Shown: in pieces, positions 27,538-35,938 of the stretch | Layout: each line of letters opens with the position of its first letter | How positions within the stretch are numbered: position 1 is the first letter of the stretch | Assembly (NCBI RefSeq): GCF_014930365.1 | Contig: NZ_JABXWI010000007.1 | Coordinates: forward strand, 452,842 to 516,841 | Reading direction: 5' to 3' | Source: Streptomyces caniscabiei | Lineage (GTDB): Bacteria; Actinomycetota; Actinomycetes; Streptomycetales; Streptomycetaceae | DNA length: 64,000 nt | Program-made: the position numbers and the translations under genes | The notes under the pieces: generated by a model | The model's input: the letters and a program-made list of their open reading frames with translations, nothing else | The model's database searches: none | What the model was told of the DNA's origin: nothing

Positions 27538-28211
27538 TGAGGCGTGTCCAACCGGTAGCCCACGCCGCGCACGGTACGGATCAGGGTCGGCGACGACGGC
27601 ACGTCCTCGACCTTGGCGCGCAGCCGCTGCACACACGCGTCCACCAGACGGGAGTCGCCCAGGTAGTCGTGCTCCCACACCAGACGCAGCAACTGCTGCC
27701 GGGACAGGGCCTGTCCCGGGCGACGGCTCAGCTCCAGGAGCAGCCGCAGCTCGGTGGGCGTCAGCTGGAGGTCCTCGCCGTTCTTCGTCACGGTCATCGC
27801 CGCGCGGTCGATCACGAGGGAACCGAAGGTCGCCGCGTCGTTGGCCTCGCGCTCACCGCGCCGCAGCACCGCGCGGATGCGGGCGTCCAGCACCCGCCCC
27901 TGCACGGGCTTCACCACATAGTCGTCCGCGCCCGACTCCAGTCCCACCACGACGTCGATGTCGTCGCTGCGCGCGGTGAGCAGGATGATCGGCAGCTGGT
28001 CGGTGCGCCGGATCCGCCGACACACCTCGAAGCCGTCGATGCCAGGCAGCATCACGTCCAAAACGATCAGATCCGGCCGCTGTTCGCGCAGCAGCTTGAG
28101 ACCATCCTCGCCGGTGGCGGCGGTGGCGACACGGTGCCCCTGGCGCGTCAGTGAGAGCTCCAGGGCCGTGCGGATGGCGTCGTCGTCCTCGATCAGCAAC
28201 AGGGAAGGCAC
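27534..28211 (-). CDS. afsQ1: response regulator AfsQ1
   Basis: The 225-residue OmpR-type regulator begins PSLLLIEDDDAI from GTG 28211, which gives the known AfsQ1 length; an in-frame ATG at 28231 would add seven residues. The receiver has the acidic pair in IEDDD, the phospho-acceptor Asp52 in LIVLDVMLPG, Thr in LTARS and Lys in YVVKPV. The C-terminal winged helix has LTPTELRLLLELSRRPGQ and RLVDACVQRLRAKVED. It controls antibiotic genes and sigQ in S. coelicolor. Confidence 0.97.
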   Translation of the reverse strand: MPSLLLIEDDDAIRTALELSLTRQGHRVATAATGEDGLKLLREQRPDLIVLDVMLPGIDGFEVCRRIRRTDQLPIILLTARSDDIDVVVGLESGADDYVVKPVQGRVLDARIRAVLRRGEREANDAATFGSLVIDRAAMTVTKNGEDLQLTPTELRLLLELSRRPGQALSRQQLLRLVWEHDYLGDSRLVDACVQRLRAKVEDVPSSPTLIRTVRGVGYRLDTPQ

Positions 28212-28364
28212 GGGCTCATTCTGGCCCATGGCATGGCGCCGAATCGACCGTTGGAGCGCTCCCACCCGACACCCGCACACGATCGTGCCGTTCGAGTAGC
28301 CGTACGACTCTTCTCTGTGATCGACCTGTGCCCCGTCTGGGCCGCACCCAGGGGTCCGACCCCT

Positions 28365-28380
28365 GTGACAGGTCTGTGAC
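28365..28380 (+). promoter_or_regulatory. AfsQ1 box between afsQ1 and sigQ
   Basis: GTGAC-AGGTCT-GTGAC fits the direct repeat GTnAC-n6-GTnAC that I recall as the AfsQ1 consensus. It lies ~97 nt before sigQ and ~150 nt before afsQ1, suitable for direct control of sigQ. Confidence 0.75.
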
Positions 28381-28476
28381 AGTCGGCGGACAGAGCCATG
28401 AAGGTGAAGCGGCAATCTTTTCGGCACAGGCAAGGAAGCACGCCGAAGACCGGAACTCCACGACGGGGGGCGCGAG

Positions 28477-29247
28477 ATGAACACGCTGCACAGCACCAGC
28501 ACTAGCGCAGTTGTCACGCGGCTCCACGACGTCGTCGTCCGGAACGCGGAGAAGTCCGGTGCCGTGAGCGGGCGGGGGTGCGCTCGCGGCACCGGGCGTC
28601 AGCACACGACGTTCATGTCGGTGGTTGACGCACACGTGGGGGGAAGCACCACGGGGGCGACGGGGGTCGCCCACGGGGGAACGGGGACCGCGTACGGGGA
28701 GGGCACGGGGGAACGCCGGTCTGTGTCGGAGGCGGAGTTCACCGCCTACGTCCAGGAGCGTCGTGCCTCCCTGTACGCAACCGCCTACCACCTGACCGGA
28801 GACCGCTTCGAGGCCGAGGACCTGCTGCAGAGCGCGCTGTTCTCGACCTACCGGGCCTGGGACCGGATCAGTGACAAGGCCGCGGTCGGGGGCTATCTCC
28901 GCCGCACCATGACCAATCTGCACATCAGCGCGTGGCGCCGCCGCAAGCTGAACGAGTACCCGACCGAGGAGCTGCCGGAGACGGCCGGCGACACGGACGC
29001 GATGCGCGGCACCGAACTGCGCGCCGTCCTGTGGCAGGCGCTCGCCCGGCTCCCCGAACTCCAGCGGACGATGCTGGTCCTTCGTTACTACGAGGGCCGC
29101 ACCGACCCGGAGATCGCGGAGATCCTCGACATCAGTGTCGGCACGGTGAAGTCCAGCATCTGGCGGTCCCTCCGCCGGCTGCGTGAGGACGAGGTCCTCA
29201 GCTTCGGCCGTGACGAGGAGGAGTCCTTCGGGGAGCTTGTCGCCTGA
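28477..29247 (+). CDS. sigQ: ECF (SigE-family) sigma factor SigQ
   Basis: The 256-residue factor has region 2 (RRASLYATAYHLTGDRFEAED, YLRRTMTNLHISAWRRRKLN) and region 4 (ALARLPELQRTMLVLRYYEG and DPEIAEILDISVGTVKSSIW). The first ~85 residues form an unusual Gly/Thr-rich leader, encoded by G-run-rich DNA; a shorter start near the SEAEFTAYVQERR segment cannot be excluded. It is divergent from afsQ1, and SigQ is a known AfsQ1 target and negative regulator of antibiotic production in S. coelicolor. Confidence 0.93.
   Translation: MNTLHSTSTSAVVTRLHDVVVRNAEKSGAVSGRGCARGTGRQHTTFMSVVDAHVGGSTTGATGVAHGGTGTAYGEGTGERRSVSEAEFTAYVQERRASLYATAYHLTGDRFEAEDLLQSALFSTYRAWDRISDKAAVGGYLRRTMTNLHISAWRRRKLNEYPTEELPETAGDTDAMRGTELRAVLWQALARLPELQRTMLVLRYYEGRTDPEIAEILDISVGTVKSSIWRSLRRLREDEVLSFGRDEEESFGELVA
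28637..28715 (+). other. G-run cluster inside the 5' part of sigQ
   Basis: At least six runs of four or more G (for example ACGGGGGCGACGGGGG and CACGGGGGAAC) occur within ~80 bases of coding-strand DNA. Potential G-quadruplex in DNA or mRNA. Confidence 0.55.
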
Positions 29248-29249
29248 GG

Positions 29250-29415
29250 GTCTGTGGGGGGGGAGTAAGTAACGGGGGAAAAGCGGGGGGAGCACGGGGG
29301 AGAGCGGGGGGCACGGGGGAACGGGGAACGTCACGGTGGCGCGGGGGAGCGCCGGTGTGACACGTGGGGGGATCACGGGGGAAGCGGGACTGGAGGGCCG
29401 GGGGGTCCGTCCAGT
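29250..29415 (+). repeat. G-run/CACGGGGGAA repeat tract downstream of sigQ
   Basis: More than ten runs of four to eight G follow the sigQ stop, with the unit CACGGGGGA repeated at about 29289, 29311 and 29372. No ORF is supported here. It could form G-quadruplexes in the sigQ 3' region. Confidence 0.6.
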
Positions 29416-29474
29416 CCCGCTTTCATGTGCGCCTCAGGTCCGCCCTCGGGGCGGGCCCGTGTTCAGGCGCCGGC

Positions 29475-30104
29475 TCAGGCCGGGGCCTTCGCGACGCGGC
29501 CCGCCGCGGCCGCCGCCAGACGGCCCAGGGCCTCGTCGCGGTCGCACGGGTGGGCGCCCAGCTCCGTCTGCCGGGCCACGATCGAACGTTCCAGCCGCAT
29601 GAGCCGCCAGCCGCGCCGCAGCAGGAACGGCACCGATTTGCGGCCCTCCTTGAGGTCGCGCAGGAAGCGGCGGCGGAACGTCTTCACCGGACCGCGGGTC
29701 AGACACAGCGCGTCCGCCAGCAGGCCGAGTTCACGGCAGCGGCCGACGATCTCGGCGGCGAAGATGCCCTCGGCGATGAACACCGGTGTCCGCCCGATCC
29801 GCAGGGCCTCCGCGCCGGTCCGCGCGCTGAGGGAGATGTCGTACGCCGGGACGGTCGTCCGGCTCGTACGGCACAGCTCCTCGATCGCCGCGACAGCGGT
29901 GTCCGCGTCCCACGACAGCGGGTGGTCCCAGTCGATGTCCGTGCTGCCCTCCACCTGCGGCAGCGTCGGGTCGTGGCCCTCCTTGTAGAAGTCGTCGAGC
30001 CGCAGCACGGGCAGGCCGGAGCGGGCGGCGAGGAGGGACTTGCCCGAGCCGGACGGACCGGACAGCAGGACGACTCGGGTCGGTATCGGAGGATGCGAAC
30101 TCAC
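29475..30104 (-). CDS. uridine-kinase-like P-loop ATPase
   Basis: The 209-residue protein starts at GTG 30104. It has Walker A SGPSGSGKSLLA near residue 17, the substrate loop LRLDDFYKEGHDPTLP, WDHPLSWD and an Arg-rich lid (GPVKTFRRRFLRDLKEGRKS). These match the uridine kinase / phosphoribulokinase superfamily, which phosphorylates uridine or cytidine. The protein lacks strong family-specific motifs beyond these, so nucleoside specificity is likely rather than certain. It is convergent with sigQ. Confidence 0.88.
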   Translation of the reverse strand: MSSHPPIPTRVVLLSGPSGSGKSLLAARSGLPVLRLDDFYKEGHDPTLPQVEGSTDIDWDHPLSWDADTAVAAIEELCRTSRTTVPAYDISLSARTGAEALRIGRTPVFIAEGIFAAEIVGRCRELGLLADALCLTRGPVKTFRRRFLRDLKEGRKSVPFLLRRGWRLMRLERSIVARQTELGAHPCDRDEALGRLAAAAAGRVAKAPA

Positions 30105-30251
30105 GAGAGTCCAGTGTGAGGCATCGCGCGGCTCCCGCCGAGACGGCGGGTCGCCCTTGGAGCACACATCACACCTCAACTACCTTACGTGTTGCCATGA
30201 TTACTTTCCGGAGCGGGAAGTGATCGTAGAAAAGAGAAGGTGACAACGCTG

Positions 30252-30659
30252 ATGGCTCGACACTCGGCCCCCCAGAACTCCACCGCCCGGCGCGCGTTGC
30301 TGGCCGCCGCCACCGCCGGGGTCGCGCTCGGCGCGGGCGCGGGTACGGCCGCCGCCGCGGACGACGCGGCCCCGGTCGTCGACGTGATGCGGACCCGGCC
30401 CACGTCGCTGGGGAAGATCGACCCGCAGGCGGGCCTCCAGGCCCTGACCGGCACGGTCGGCTACGTCACCGGGCCGGTCGCGGGGCTCAAGCCCAACCCG
30501 CTCGCGGGCACCGGGGTCGATCCTCTCGACAACGGGGTGGGGACACAGCTCGCCGACTTCCAGCCGCTGACGTCGACGGCGCTGACGGGGCCGGTGGCCC
30601 AGGCGCCGTCGGTCGGGAGCATTCCGGTGGTGGGGCCGGTGGTGGGTGGGTTGCGCTGA
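30252..30659 (+). CDS. small secreted protein with Tat/Sec-type signal
   Basis: The 135-residue protein has a signal sequence STARRALLAAATAGVALGAG ending near AAA-AD, with twin Arg only as RR. The mature part is Gly/Pro/Val-rich (GLKPNPLAGTGVDPLDNGVG, VGSIPVVGPVVGGLR) with no Cys. It resembles the protein at 23783 in composition. An A/T-rich upstream stretch (30180-30245) probably holds the promoter. Function unknown; surface or cell-wall association is a guess. Confidence 0.8.
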   Translation: MARHSAPQNSTARRALLAAATAGVALGAGAGTAAAADDAAPVVDVMRTRPTSLGKIDPQAGLQALTGTVGYVTGPVAGLKPNPLAGTGVDPLDNGVGTQLADFQPLTSTALTGPVAQAPSVGSIPVVGPVVGGLR

Positions 30660-30688
30660 GCTGTCGGGTGCGCGGTGAACCCGTGAAG

Positions 30689-30730
30689 AAGTGAGTCGAC
30701 CCCCTTCGTCCGAAGGGGGTCGACTCACTT
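30689..30730. terminator. 42-bp near-perfect palindrome, bidirectional terminator
   Basis: Two perfect 20-base arms (30689-30708 and 30711-30730) with a TC loop between the secreted-protein gene and the convergent toxin gene. It marks the left edge of the accessory island. Confidence 0.85.
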
Positions 30731-30733
30731 TGT

Positions 30734-30985
30734 TCAGACGGTACGGCCCAAGTGGGTGATCATGATGTGGATCACGTCGTTGTCGATGATGTACAGAACC
30801 CGGTAGTCGCCGACGCGCAGGCGACGGATGTCGGGTGACCCGTACGGAGTCGACGCCGCTGGACGGGGGTCGTGGGCCAGTTTGTCGATGGTGTCGAGGA
30901 CCAGGGCGAGGCCGCTCGGGTCTTCCTTCAGGAACCGGGCTGCCGAGTCAAGGGCGTGCGGCTCGAAGACGATCTCGTACGTCAC
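30734..30985 (-). CDS. RelE/ParE-family toxin
   Basis: The 83-residue protein has the RelE pattern YEIVFEPHALDSAARFLKED at the N-terminus, IRRLRVGDYRVLYIID in the core and HIMITHLGRTV at the end. RelE-type toxins cleave mRNA on the ribosome; the basic and Tyr residues here (RRLRVGDYRVLY) are the usual active-site area. Its ATG overlaps the antitoxin stop (ATGA), the standard order with antitoxin first. Confidence 0.92.
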   Translation of the reverse strand: MTYEIVFEPHALDSAARFLKEDPSGLALVLDTIDKLAHDPRPAASTPYGSPDIRRLRVGDYRVLYIIDNDVIHIMITHLGRTV

Positions 30986-31236
30986 TGCTGTTCGAGCCCC
31001 AGCCGTCGACGAACCTCGGCCATCGGAATGCCGGGCCCGAGAGTTCCCTCCGCCTTGCGCCGCTGGTAGTCCGCCACCGCAAGGGCGTCTTCGAAGTCCT
31101 CTATCACCTGGGGTGACACAAGGAGCGCGGCCACGTGACCGTGGTCGGTGAGTGCGATGGTCTCGCGCCCGTGGGCGGCGCGGCGGACCAGGTCGCCGAG
31201 CTGGGAACGGGCGGCGCTGATGGCGATCTCAACCAT
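30982..31236 (-). CDS. Phd/YefM-family antitoxin
   Basis: The 84-residue protein starts at ATG 31236; the longer upstream reading frame is not supported. It begins MVEIAISAARSQLGDLVRRA and continues RETIALTDHGHVAALLVSP, the Phd/YefM DNA-binding and dimerisation fold. Its C-terminal half (DYQRRKAEGTLGPGIPMAEV) should wrap the RelE toxin. An inverted repeat 15 nt upstream is the probable autoregulatory operator. Confidence 0.92.
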   Translation of the reverse strand: MVEIAISAARSQLGDLVRRAAHGRETIALTDHGHVAALLVSPQVIEDFEDALAVADYQRRKAEGTLGPGIPMAEVRRRLGLEQQ

Positions 31237-31250
31237 GAGCGCATGGTTGC

Positions 31251-31266
31251 ACAAGATTATTCTTGT
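31251..31266 (-). promoter_or_regulatory. operator/promoter of the toxin-antitoxin pair
   Basis: ACAAGA-TTAT-TCTTGT dyad with further TTGC/GCAA flanks, in an A/T-rich patch 15 nt before the antitoxin ATG. Typical site for Phd-type autorepression. Confidence 0.6.
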
Positions 31267-31432
31267 ATGCAATTGATTCGACTGTGTGTTTCCTGGGGCA
31301 TGGCTGATCGTGGGGGCCCAGGTGTTCCGTCGAAACGGTAGGAACGCCAGTCGGCTGCCGGGATAGCCTCGTCGGGGCGGCGCTTGAAAGGGTGTGTCGC
31401 CGCGCACGCATTCATGAAGTCGAGGGGAACCC

Positions 31433-33532
31433 GTGGCGTACCCGGTCCAGGTCCGGAACCTGCGCAGGAAGCTGATCGAGCGGTTCCGGCCGCTGGTCGA
31501 CATGGAGGATGTCGCGGGCAGGGCGGACGAGGAGCAGATGTTCCTCAGTCGTGCGGTGGCCGCACTGGCGGTCAAGATCGAGACGGCATGTTCCGACGAA
31601 GAGGCCGGCCGGTCCGTGATCGACAGCTCCACGGACAAGGGTGTCGACGCGGTCTCGGTGCAGCAGCGGGGTGAGCGGCAGCACGTCACCCTCGTGCAGG
31701 CGAAGTGGAACGACAAGGGTGAGGCCGGATTCGGCGAGCATGACGCCGCCGCGTTGATACGTGGGCTCGACTACCTGCTGGAACTGGAGTTCCACCGCTT
31801 CGGCAGCAAGATCGACCGGCACTCGGCGGCCATTGACGCGGCACTCAACAGCCCCTCGCCCAAGGTGACTCTGGTGCTGGCGCTCGTGACCGGCACCGAA
31901 CTGCACCAGAACACCAAGGACTTCCTCAACGAGTCGGTCGACAAGCACAACTTGGACGACGACCTCGTGGAACTCAAGGTCATCAACCTGCGCGATCTCC
32001 ACCGGGAGATCCTGGGCGACCACGCCGAGCGGAAGGTCGACTTGGACGTGCAGGTCGATGGCGTAGGAAAAATCGATTCCCCGTACACCGCCTACTACGG
32101 AACGGTCTCCGCCGAGGCGGTTGCCGCGTGGTACGACGATCACGGCCGCCACCTCACGGCGCGCAACATCCGCGACGCTCTCGATGTCAGCGACGTAAAT
32201 GACAAGATTCGCACCACCCTGGTGAAGGAGCCCGAACACTTCTGGTACTTGAGTAACGGGATCACGCTGCTCTGCGACCGGATTCGCAAGCACGGCAAGG
32301 GGGCCCCGGTGGCGGGGGCCGGTGCCGGATTCCGGCTGGAGGGCGCCAGCCTCATCAACGGGGCGCAGACGGTGAGCGCCGTGTACCGCGCGATGCAGCA
32401 GAGGCCCGGCAAGGCCGCCCTCGGGCGACTCCTGGTGCGGATCATCTCCTTGGAGGACTGCCCCGAGGACTTCGGTGACCGTGTCACCGTGGCCGCCAAC
32501 ACCCAGAACCCCACCCAGGAGCGGGACTTCCGGTCGCGCAGGCCGGAACAGTTCGATCTCCGGCACGACTTCGCGCTCTCGCTGGGGCTCCAGTACGTGA
32601 TCAAGCGAGGGGAGCCCGAGCCGGCCTACGACGAGGGCTGCACCATGGAGGAGGCGGCCATCGCCTTGGCCGCCGCCGACTCTCCCGGTCTCGCCGCCCA
32701 GGCCAAGCGGGACGCGTCGACCCTGTGGGGGGTACGCACCTATCGGCAGCTTTTCGGGGCGCACCCGACTGCCCACCGGGTGTGGCGCTGCGTTCAGTTG
32801 CTGCGTGCGGTGCGGGAGGCGCTCGAACGAGAGAAGGAGAGTGCTGTCGGGCGCCTGGCGGGTGCCGCCGCCTACGGAGATCTGCTGATCACCCATGTGC
32901 TCTACCGAGCGATGCACGTCGCGGACTTCGATGAGGAGAAGGCGACGGACGCGGCGTGGGAGGCGTGCCTGGCCGAGGTGCCGGACCGGGTGCGGCGTGC
33001 CCTCGCCTGGATGGTGATCGTCATCGACGGCGCGTACGGCCGCAACAGTCAGCTCGGTACGGCGGTCCGGACCGAGGAACGTGCCCAGCTGGTGACAGAC
33101 GGTCTGTATGCCCGGGTCCTCGGCAACGAAGAACCGCCCAGTGACGAGGAGTCCAGGCTGGACCAGGAGCCCGGAACCGGTACGCGGGTGACCAACGCGG
33201 TGTGGGTGATCGTCGACGCGGAGCGCCTCCGGGACGGGACGGTGCTGGAGTTCCGCCCGGTGACCGGTCCGGAGCGCAGGCAGCTGCCCCGGTGGATCGA
33301 GGAGGATCCGCGCAGGGCTCGTGCCACCTGGCAGAACAACAAGGTCAAGCCGCTTGTGTGGGCCGTGGACGGCAAGGCGTATGCCCCCTCCACGCTGGTG
33401 CGTCTGATGCGGCGGACGGCGATGGGCAACGATCAGCAAGTGCAGGGCACCCGGCACTGGCATGTGCCGGAACTCGGGGCGCTGGTCGACATCGCGAAGG
33501 AGCTGAGGGTGAACGGCGACACCGGCGACTGA
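31433..33532 (+). CDS. AIPR-family phage-resistance protein with nuclease-like N-terminus
   Basis: The 699-residue protein starts at GTG 31433 with GAGGGG 5 nt upstream. Residues ~60-95 read DSSTDKGVDAVSV...VTLVQAKW, the Asp and QxK of a PD-(D/E)xK (Mrr-like) nuclease. The AIPR core follows with FWYLSNGITLLCDRI near 270, GASLINGAQTVSAVYRA near 304 and TVAANTQNPTQERDFRS near 357. AIPR proteins are tied to abortive phage resistance and to RM loci. It heads the island and precedes the methyltransferase by 150 bases. The long ORF on the opposite strand is a frame shadow. Confidence 0.88.
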   Translation: MAYPVQVRNLRRKLIERFRPLVDMEDVAGRADEEQMFLSRAVAALAVKIETACSDEEAGRSVIDSSTDKGVDAVSVQQRGERQHVTLVQAKWNDKGEAGFGEHDAAALIRGLDYLLELEFHRFGSKIDRHSAAIDAALNSPSPKVTLVLALVTGTELHQNTKDFLNESVDKHNLDDDLVELKVINLRDLHREILGDHAERKVDLDVQVDGVGKIDSPYTAYYGTVSAEAVAAWYDDHGRHLTARNIRDALDVSDVNDKIRTTLVKEPEHFWYLSNGITLLCDRIRKHGKGAPVAGAGAGFRLEGASLINGAQTVSAVYRAMQQRPGKAALGRLLVRIISLEDCPEDFGDRVTVAANTQNPTQERDFRSRRPEQFDLRHDFALSLGLQYVIKRGEPEPAYDEGCTMEEAAIALAAADSPGLAAQAKRDASTLWGVRTYRQLFGAHPTAHRVWRCVQLLRAVREALEREKESAVGRLAGAAAYGDLLITHVLYRAMHVADFDEEKATDAAWEACLAEVPDRVRRALAWMVIVIDGAYGRNSQLGTAVRTEERAQLVTDGLYARVLGNEEPPSDEESRLDQEPGTGTRVTNAVWVIVDAERLRDGTVLEFRPVTGPERRQLPRWIEEDPRRARATWQNNKVKPLVWAVDGKAYAPSTLVRLMRRTAMGNDQQVQGTRHWHVPELGALVDIAKELRVNGDTGD

Positions 33533-33682
33533 CACGACCGTCAGATGGGCGGGCGCGACGGTAGGTGCCCGGCGCGGAAGGGGGAGGATCCGCTTCCACG
33601 CTGGCCTAGTCTTGGGCGGTGCCGCCGTATGGTGACAGGCTATGCGTAGTGCAGCAAGAGGGACAAAGGGGCTCTAATCGCA

Positions 33683-35938
33683 ATGGGTGAGGAACAGTTG
33701 GGCTTCGACATGCCGGAGGAGGGCCCGCGCGAGCCGGAGACGTCCGAGGAAGCCGACAAGAAGGACACCGGCGCGGTGAACGGCGAGGCGCCCGCCGGAC
33801 CGCGCAAGCTCGCGGACGACGAGGTCTTCGACTACATCACCGGCGACAAGGTGGTGAAACTCACCGAGGCCGAGAAGGTGCGGCAGCACATCGCCCGCTC
33901 CCTCGTCCATCAGTACGGTATCGACCCGCACGACATGGAGGCCGATTTCTCGATCCCGGTGATCAACGACGCCGGCCGCAAGTCCCGGCGCCGCGCGAGC
34001 ATCGCGATCTTCGAGCACGGCAAGGATCACGAGCTGAAGTACCTCCGCCGGGTCGTGGTCACCAAGCCCCGTCCCAAGGACAGCCGCACCGTCTCCAAGA
34101 TCCGTACCTACGCCCATGCCAAGGCGCAGATCGATGAGGTCGGTCAGCTCATGCAGGCGGCACTCGACTGCAAGTACGGGATGTGGACGGACGACAAGGA
34201 CCTGTACTTCATTCGCAAGGATGATGATTCATCCCCGTTCGAGACGAAGTACCGCCCGCTGCTGAACTGGCCGCGTGGCGACGCGACCAGCTTCGATGCC
34301 CAGGGCGACGCCTCCTCGCTCGCGATCATGCGGCGGGCGGACGAGCGGATGCTGCGGTTCGCCTTCCGTCGCTGCCACAACTACATCCACGGAAACGAGG
34401 GCCTGCCCAAGGACGCGGCGTTCTGGCAGTTCCTGTACGTACTGTTCGCCAAGCTCCACGACGAGCGGCTGGTACGCGAGGGCGCCGAGCCGCGTTTCCG
34501 CGTCGACAGCCACGACCTCGCCGCCGCCGCCGAGGAGGAGGCGGGCAGTGCAGAGGTGGCCCAGCGGATAAGGGAGCTGTTCGACGAGGTCAAGGAGTTC
34601 TACGCCGACCAGCAGCTGTTCGACGAGTACGACCGCCTGACCCTGACGGACGGCGCCCTCACCTTCATCACCAAACAGCTCGCCACCTACCGCATGCACG
34701 ACACGTCCCTGGATGCGCTCGGTACCGCCTATCAGGAACTCGTCGGTGACAACCTGCGCGGCGACCGAGGTCAGTACTTCACCCCGTCCGGCGCGGTCCG
34801 CCTCATGGTCGAGATGCTCAATCCGCAGGAGGGTCAGACAGTCCTCGACCCGTGCTGCGGCACCGGCGGCTTCCTCAGGGAGACCCTGCTGCACGTCCTG
34901 CACAGGTGGATGCCGGAGGACGAACATGACCTGTCTGTCCAGGAGCGGGCCCGGCAGGAGACCGCGAAGCGGAAGCGGCTCGGCGAATACGCCCAGGCCT
35001 GTGTCTTCGGCACCGACTTCGACCCCTTCCTGACCCGGGCTGCCGCGTTCGGCGTCATGATGCTCACCGACATCGCGGGCAACACCTTCCAGCTGGATTC
35101 CCTCGGCTTCCCCCGCATGGGCACCCTGCGGGGGGTGCAACGTGCTATGCGGCATCTCGATCGCATTGCGCCCGGCGAGGTCGACATCCTGCTCACCAAC
35201 CCTCCCTTCGGATCCGACATCCCCGTGACCGGTCCGGTCCTTGAGCTGTTCCGCACGGACGAGAGCGGCTTCGAAAAGGAGCGGAGTATCGCTTACAGCT
35301 GGTCCCGTGACGAGGACGGAACGCTGGTGAAGGGCAAGCCGGCCGTCTCCGTCGCGCCCGAGCGGCTCTTCGTCCAGAAGGCCGTCGAGTGGGTCAAGCC
35401 GGGCGGCCGTATCGGCATCGTGCTCCCCAACGGCATCCTGTCGAACCCCGGCCCGGACGACGAGGCCGTACGCAAGTACATCCTCGACGAGTGCTGGGTG
35501 ATGGCCAGCGTCGAACTTCCCGTGGAGATCTTCGTCGTCGGCGCCGGCGTCAACATCCTCACCACCCTGCTCTTCCTCCAGAAGAAGACCGAGCAGGAGA
35601 AGGACGAGGAGCGGCTGCACGGACCTCTCGACCATCCGGTCTTCATGGCCGTCGCAGAGAAGGTCGGTCACGACCGGCGCGGCAATGACCTATTCGTCCG
35701 GGACGCCCGGGGCGACTACGTCATTGCCGAGTACGAGGAGAAGGACGAGATCGTCGTCAAGAACGTCGCGATCGAGCGTTCCATCAAGCGACGTACCCGC
35801 ATCCTCGACGACGACCTAATGTCCGAGCGCGACCGGCCCAAGTACCACAACCGGCCGAGCGTCGTCAGGGAGTACCGGAAGTTCATCAAGGAGTACGGCG
35901 ACAAGCTCCCCTGGAAGCGGCCGGAGGACGACGCGTGA
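33683..35938 (+). CDS. N6-adenine DNA methyltransferase (HsdM-like) with degenerate nuclease N-terminus
   Basis: The 751-residue protein has GQYFTPSGAVRLMVEM near residue 364, SAM motif DPCCGTGGF near 390 and catalytic NPPFG near 506, the type I HsdM pattern. Residues ~60-160 resemble an HsdR N-terminal nuclease domain (EADFSIPVIND, RRVVVTKPRP), but the acidic residue of the ExK pair is missing. The C-terminus has coiled charged segments and leads by GTGA overlap into the specificity gene. It should methylate adenine at a site set by its partner. Such fused forms occur in methylation-linked defence loci. Confidence 0.93.
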   Translation: MGEEQLGFDMPEEGPREPETSEEADKKDTGAVNGEAPAGPRKLADDEVFDYITGDKVVKLTEAEKVRQHIARSLVHQYGIDPHDMEADFSIPVINDAGRKSRRRASIAIFEHGKDHELKYLRRVVVTKPRPKDSRTVSKIRTYAHAKAQIDEVGQLMQAALDCKYGMWTDDKDLYFIRKDDDSSPFETKYRPLLNWPRGDATSFDAQGDASSLAIMRRADERMLRFAFRRCHNYIHGNEGLPKDAAFWQFLYVLFAKLHDERLVREGAEPRFRVDSHDLAAAAEEEAGSAEVAQRIRELFDEVKEFYADQQLFDEYDRLTLTDGALTFITKQLATYRMHDTSLDALGTAYQELVGDNLRGDRGQYFTPSGAVRLMVEMLNPQEGQTVLDPCCGTGGFLRETLLHVLHRWMPEDEHDLSVQERARQETAKRKRLGEYAQACVFGTDFDPFLTRAAAFGVMMLTDIAGNTFQLDSLGFPRMGTLRGVQRAMRHLDRIAPGEVDILLTNPPFGSDIPVTGPVLELFRTDESGFEKERSIAYSWSRDEDGTLVKGKPAVSVAPERLFVQKAVEWVKPGGRIGIVLPNGILSNPGPDDEAVRKYILDECWVMASVELPVEIFVVGAGVNILTTLLFLQKKTEQEKDEERLHGPLDHPVFMAVAEKVGHDRRGNDLFVRDARGDYVIAEYEEKDEIVVKNVAIERSIKRRTRILDDDLMSERDRPKYHNRPSVVREYRKFIKEYGDKLPWKRPEDDA

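Noticed and set aside
30982..31716. 244-residue version of the antitoxin
   Set aside because: The first ~160 codons have no family similarity and run into the AIPR gene on the other strand. The Phd/YefM pattern begins at ATG 31236.
31412..33535. 707-codon open frame antisense to the AIPR gene
   Set aside because: High-GC frame shadow: the sense strand has AIPR motifs and a ribosome site, while the antisense translation shows no family and only low-complexity Val/Gly/Leu/Asp composition.
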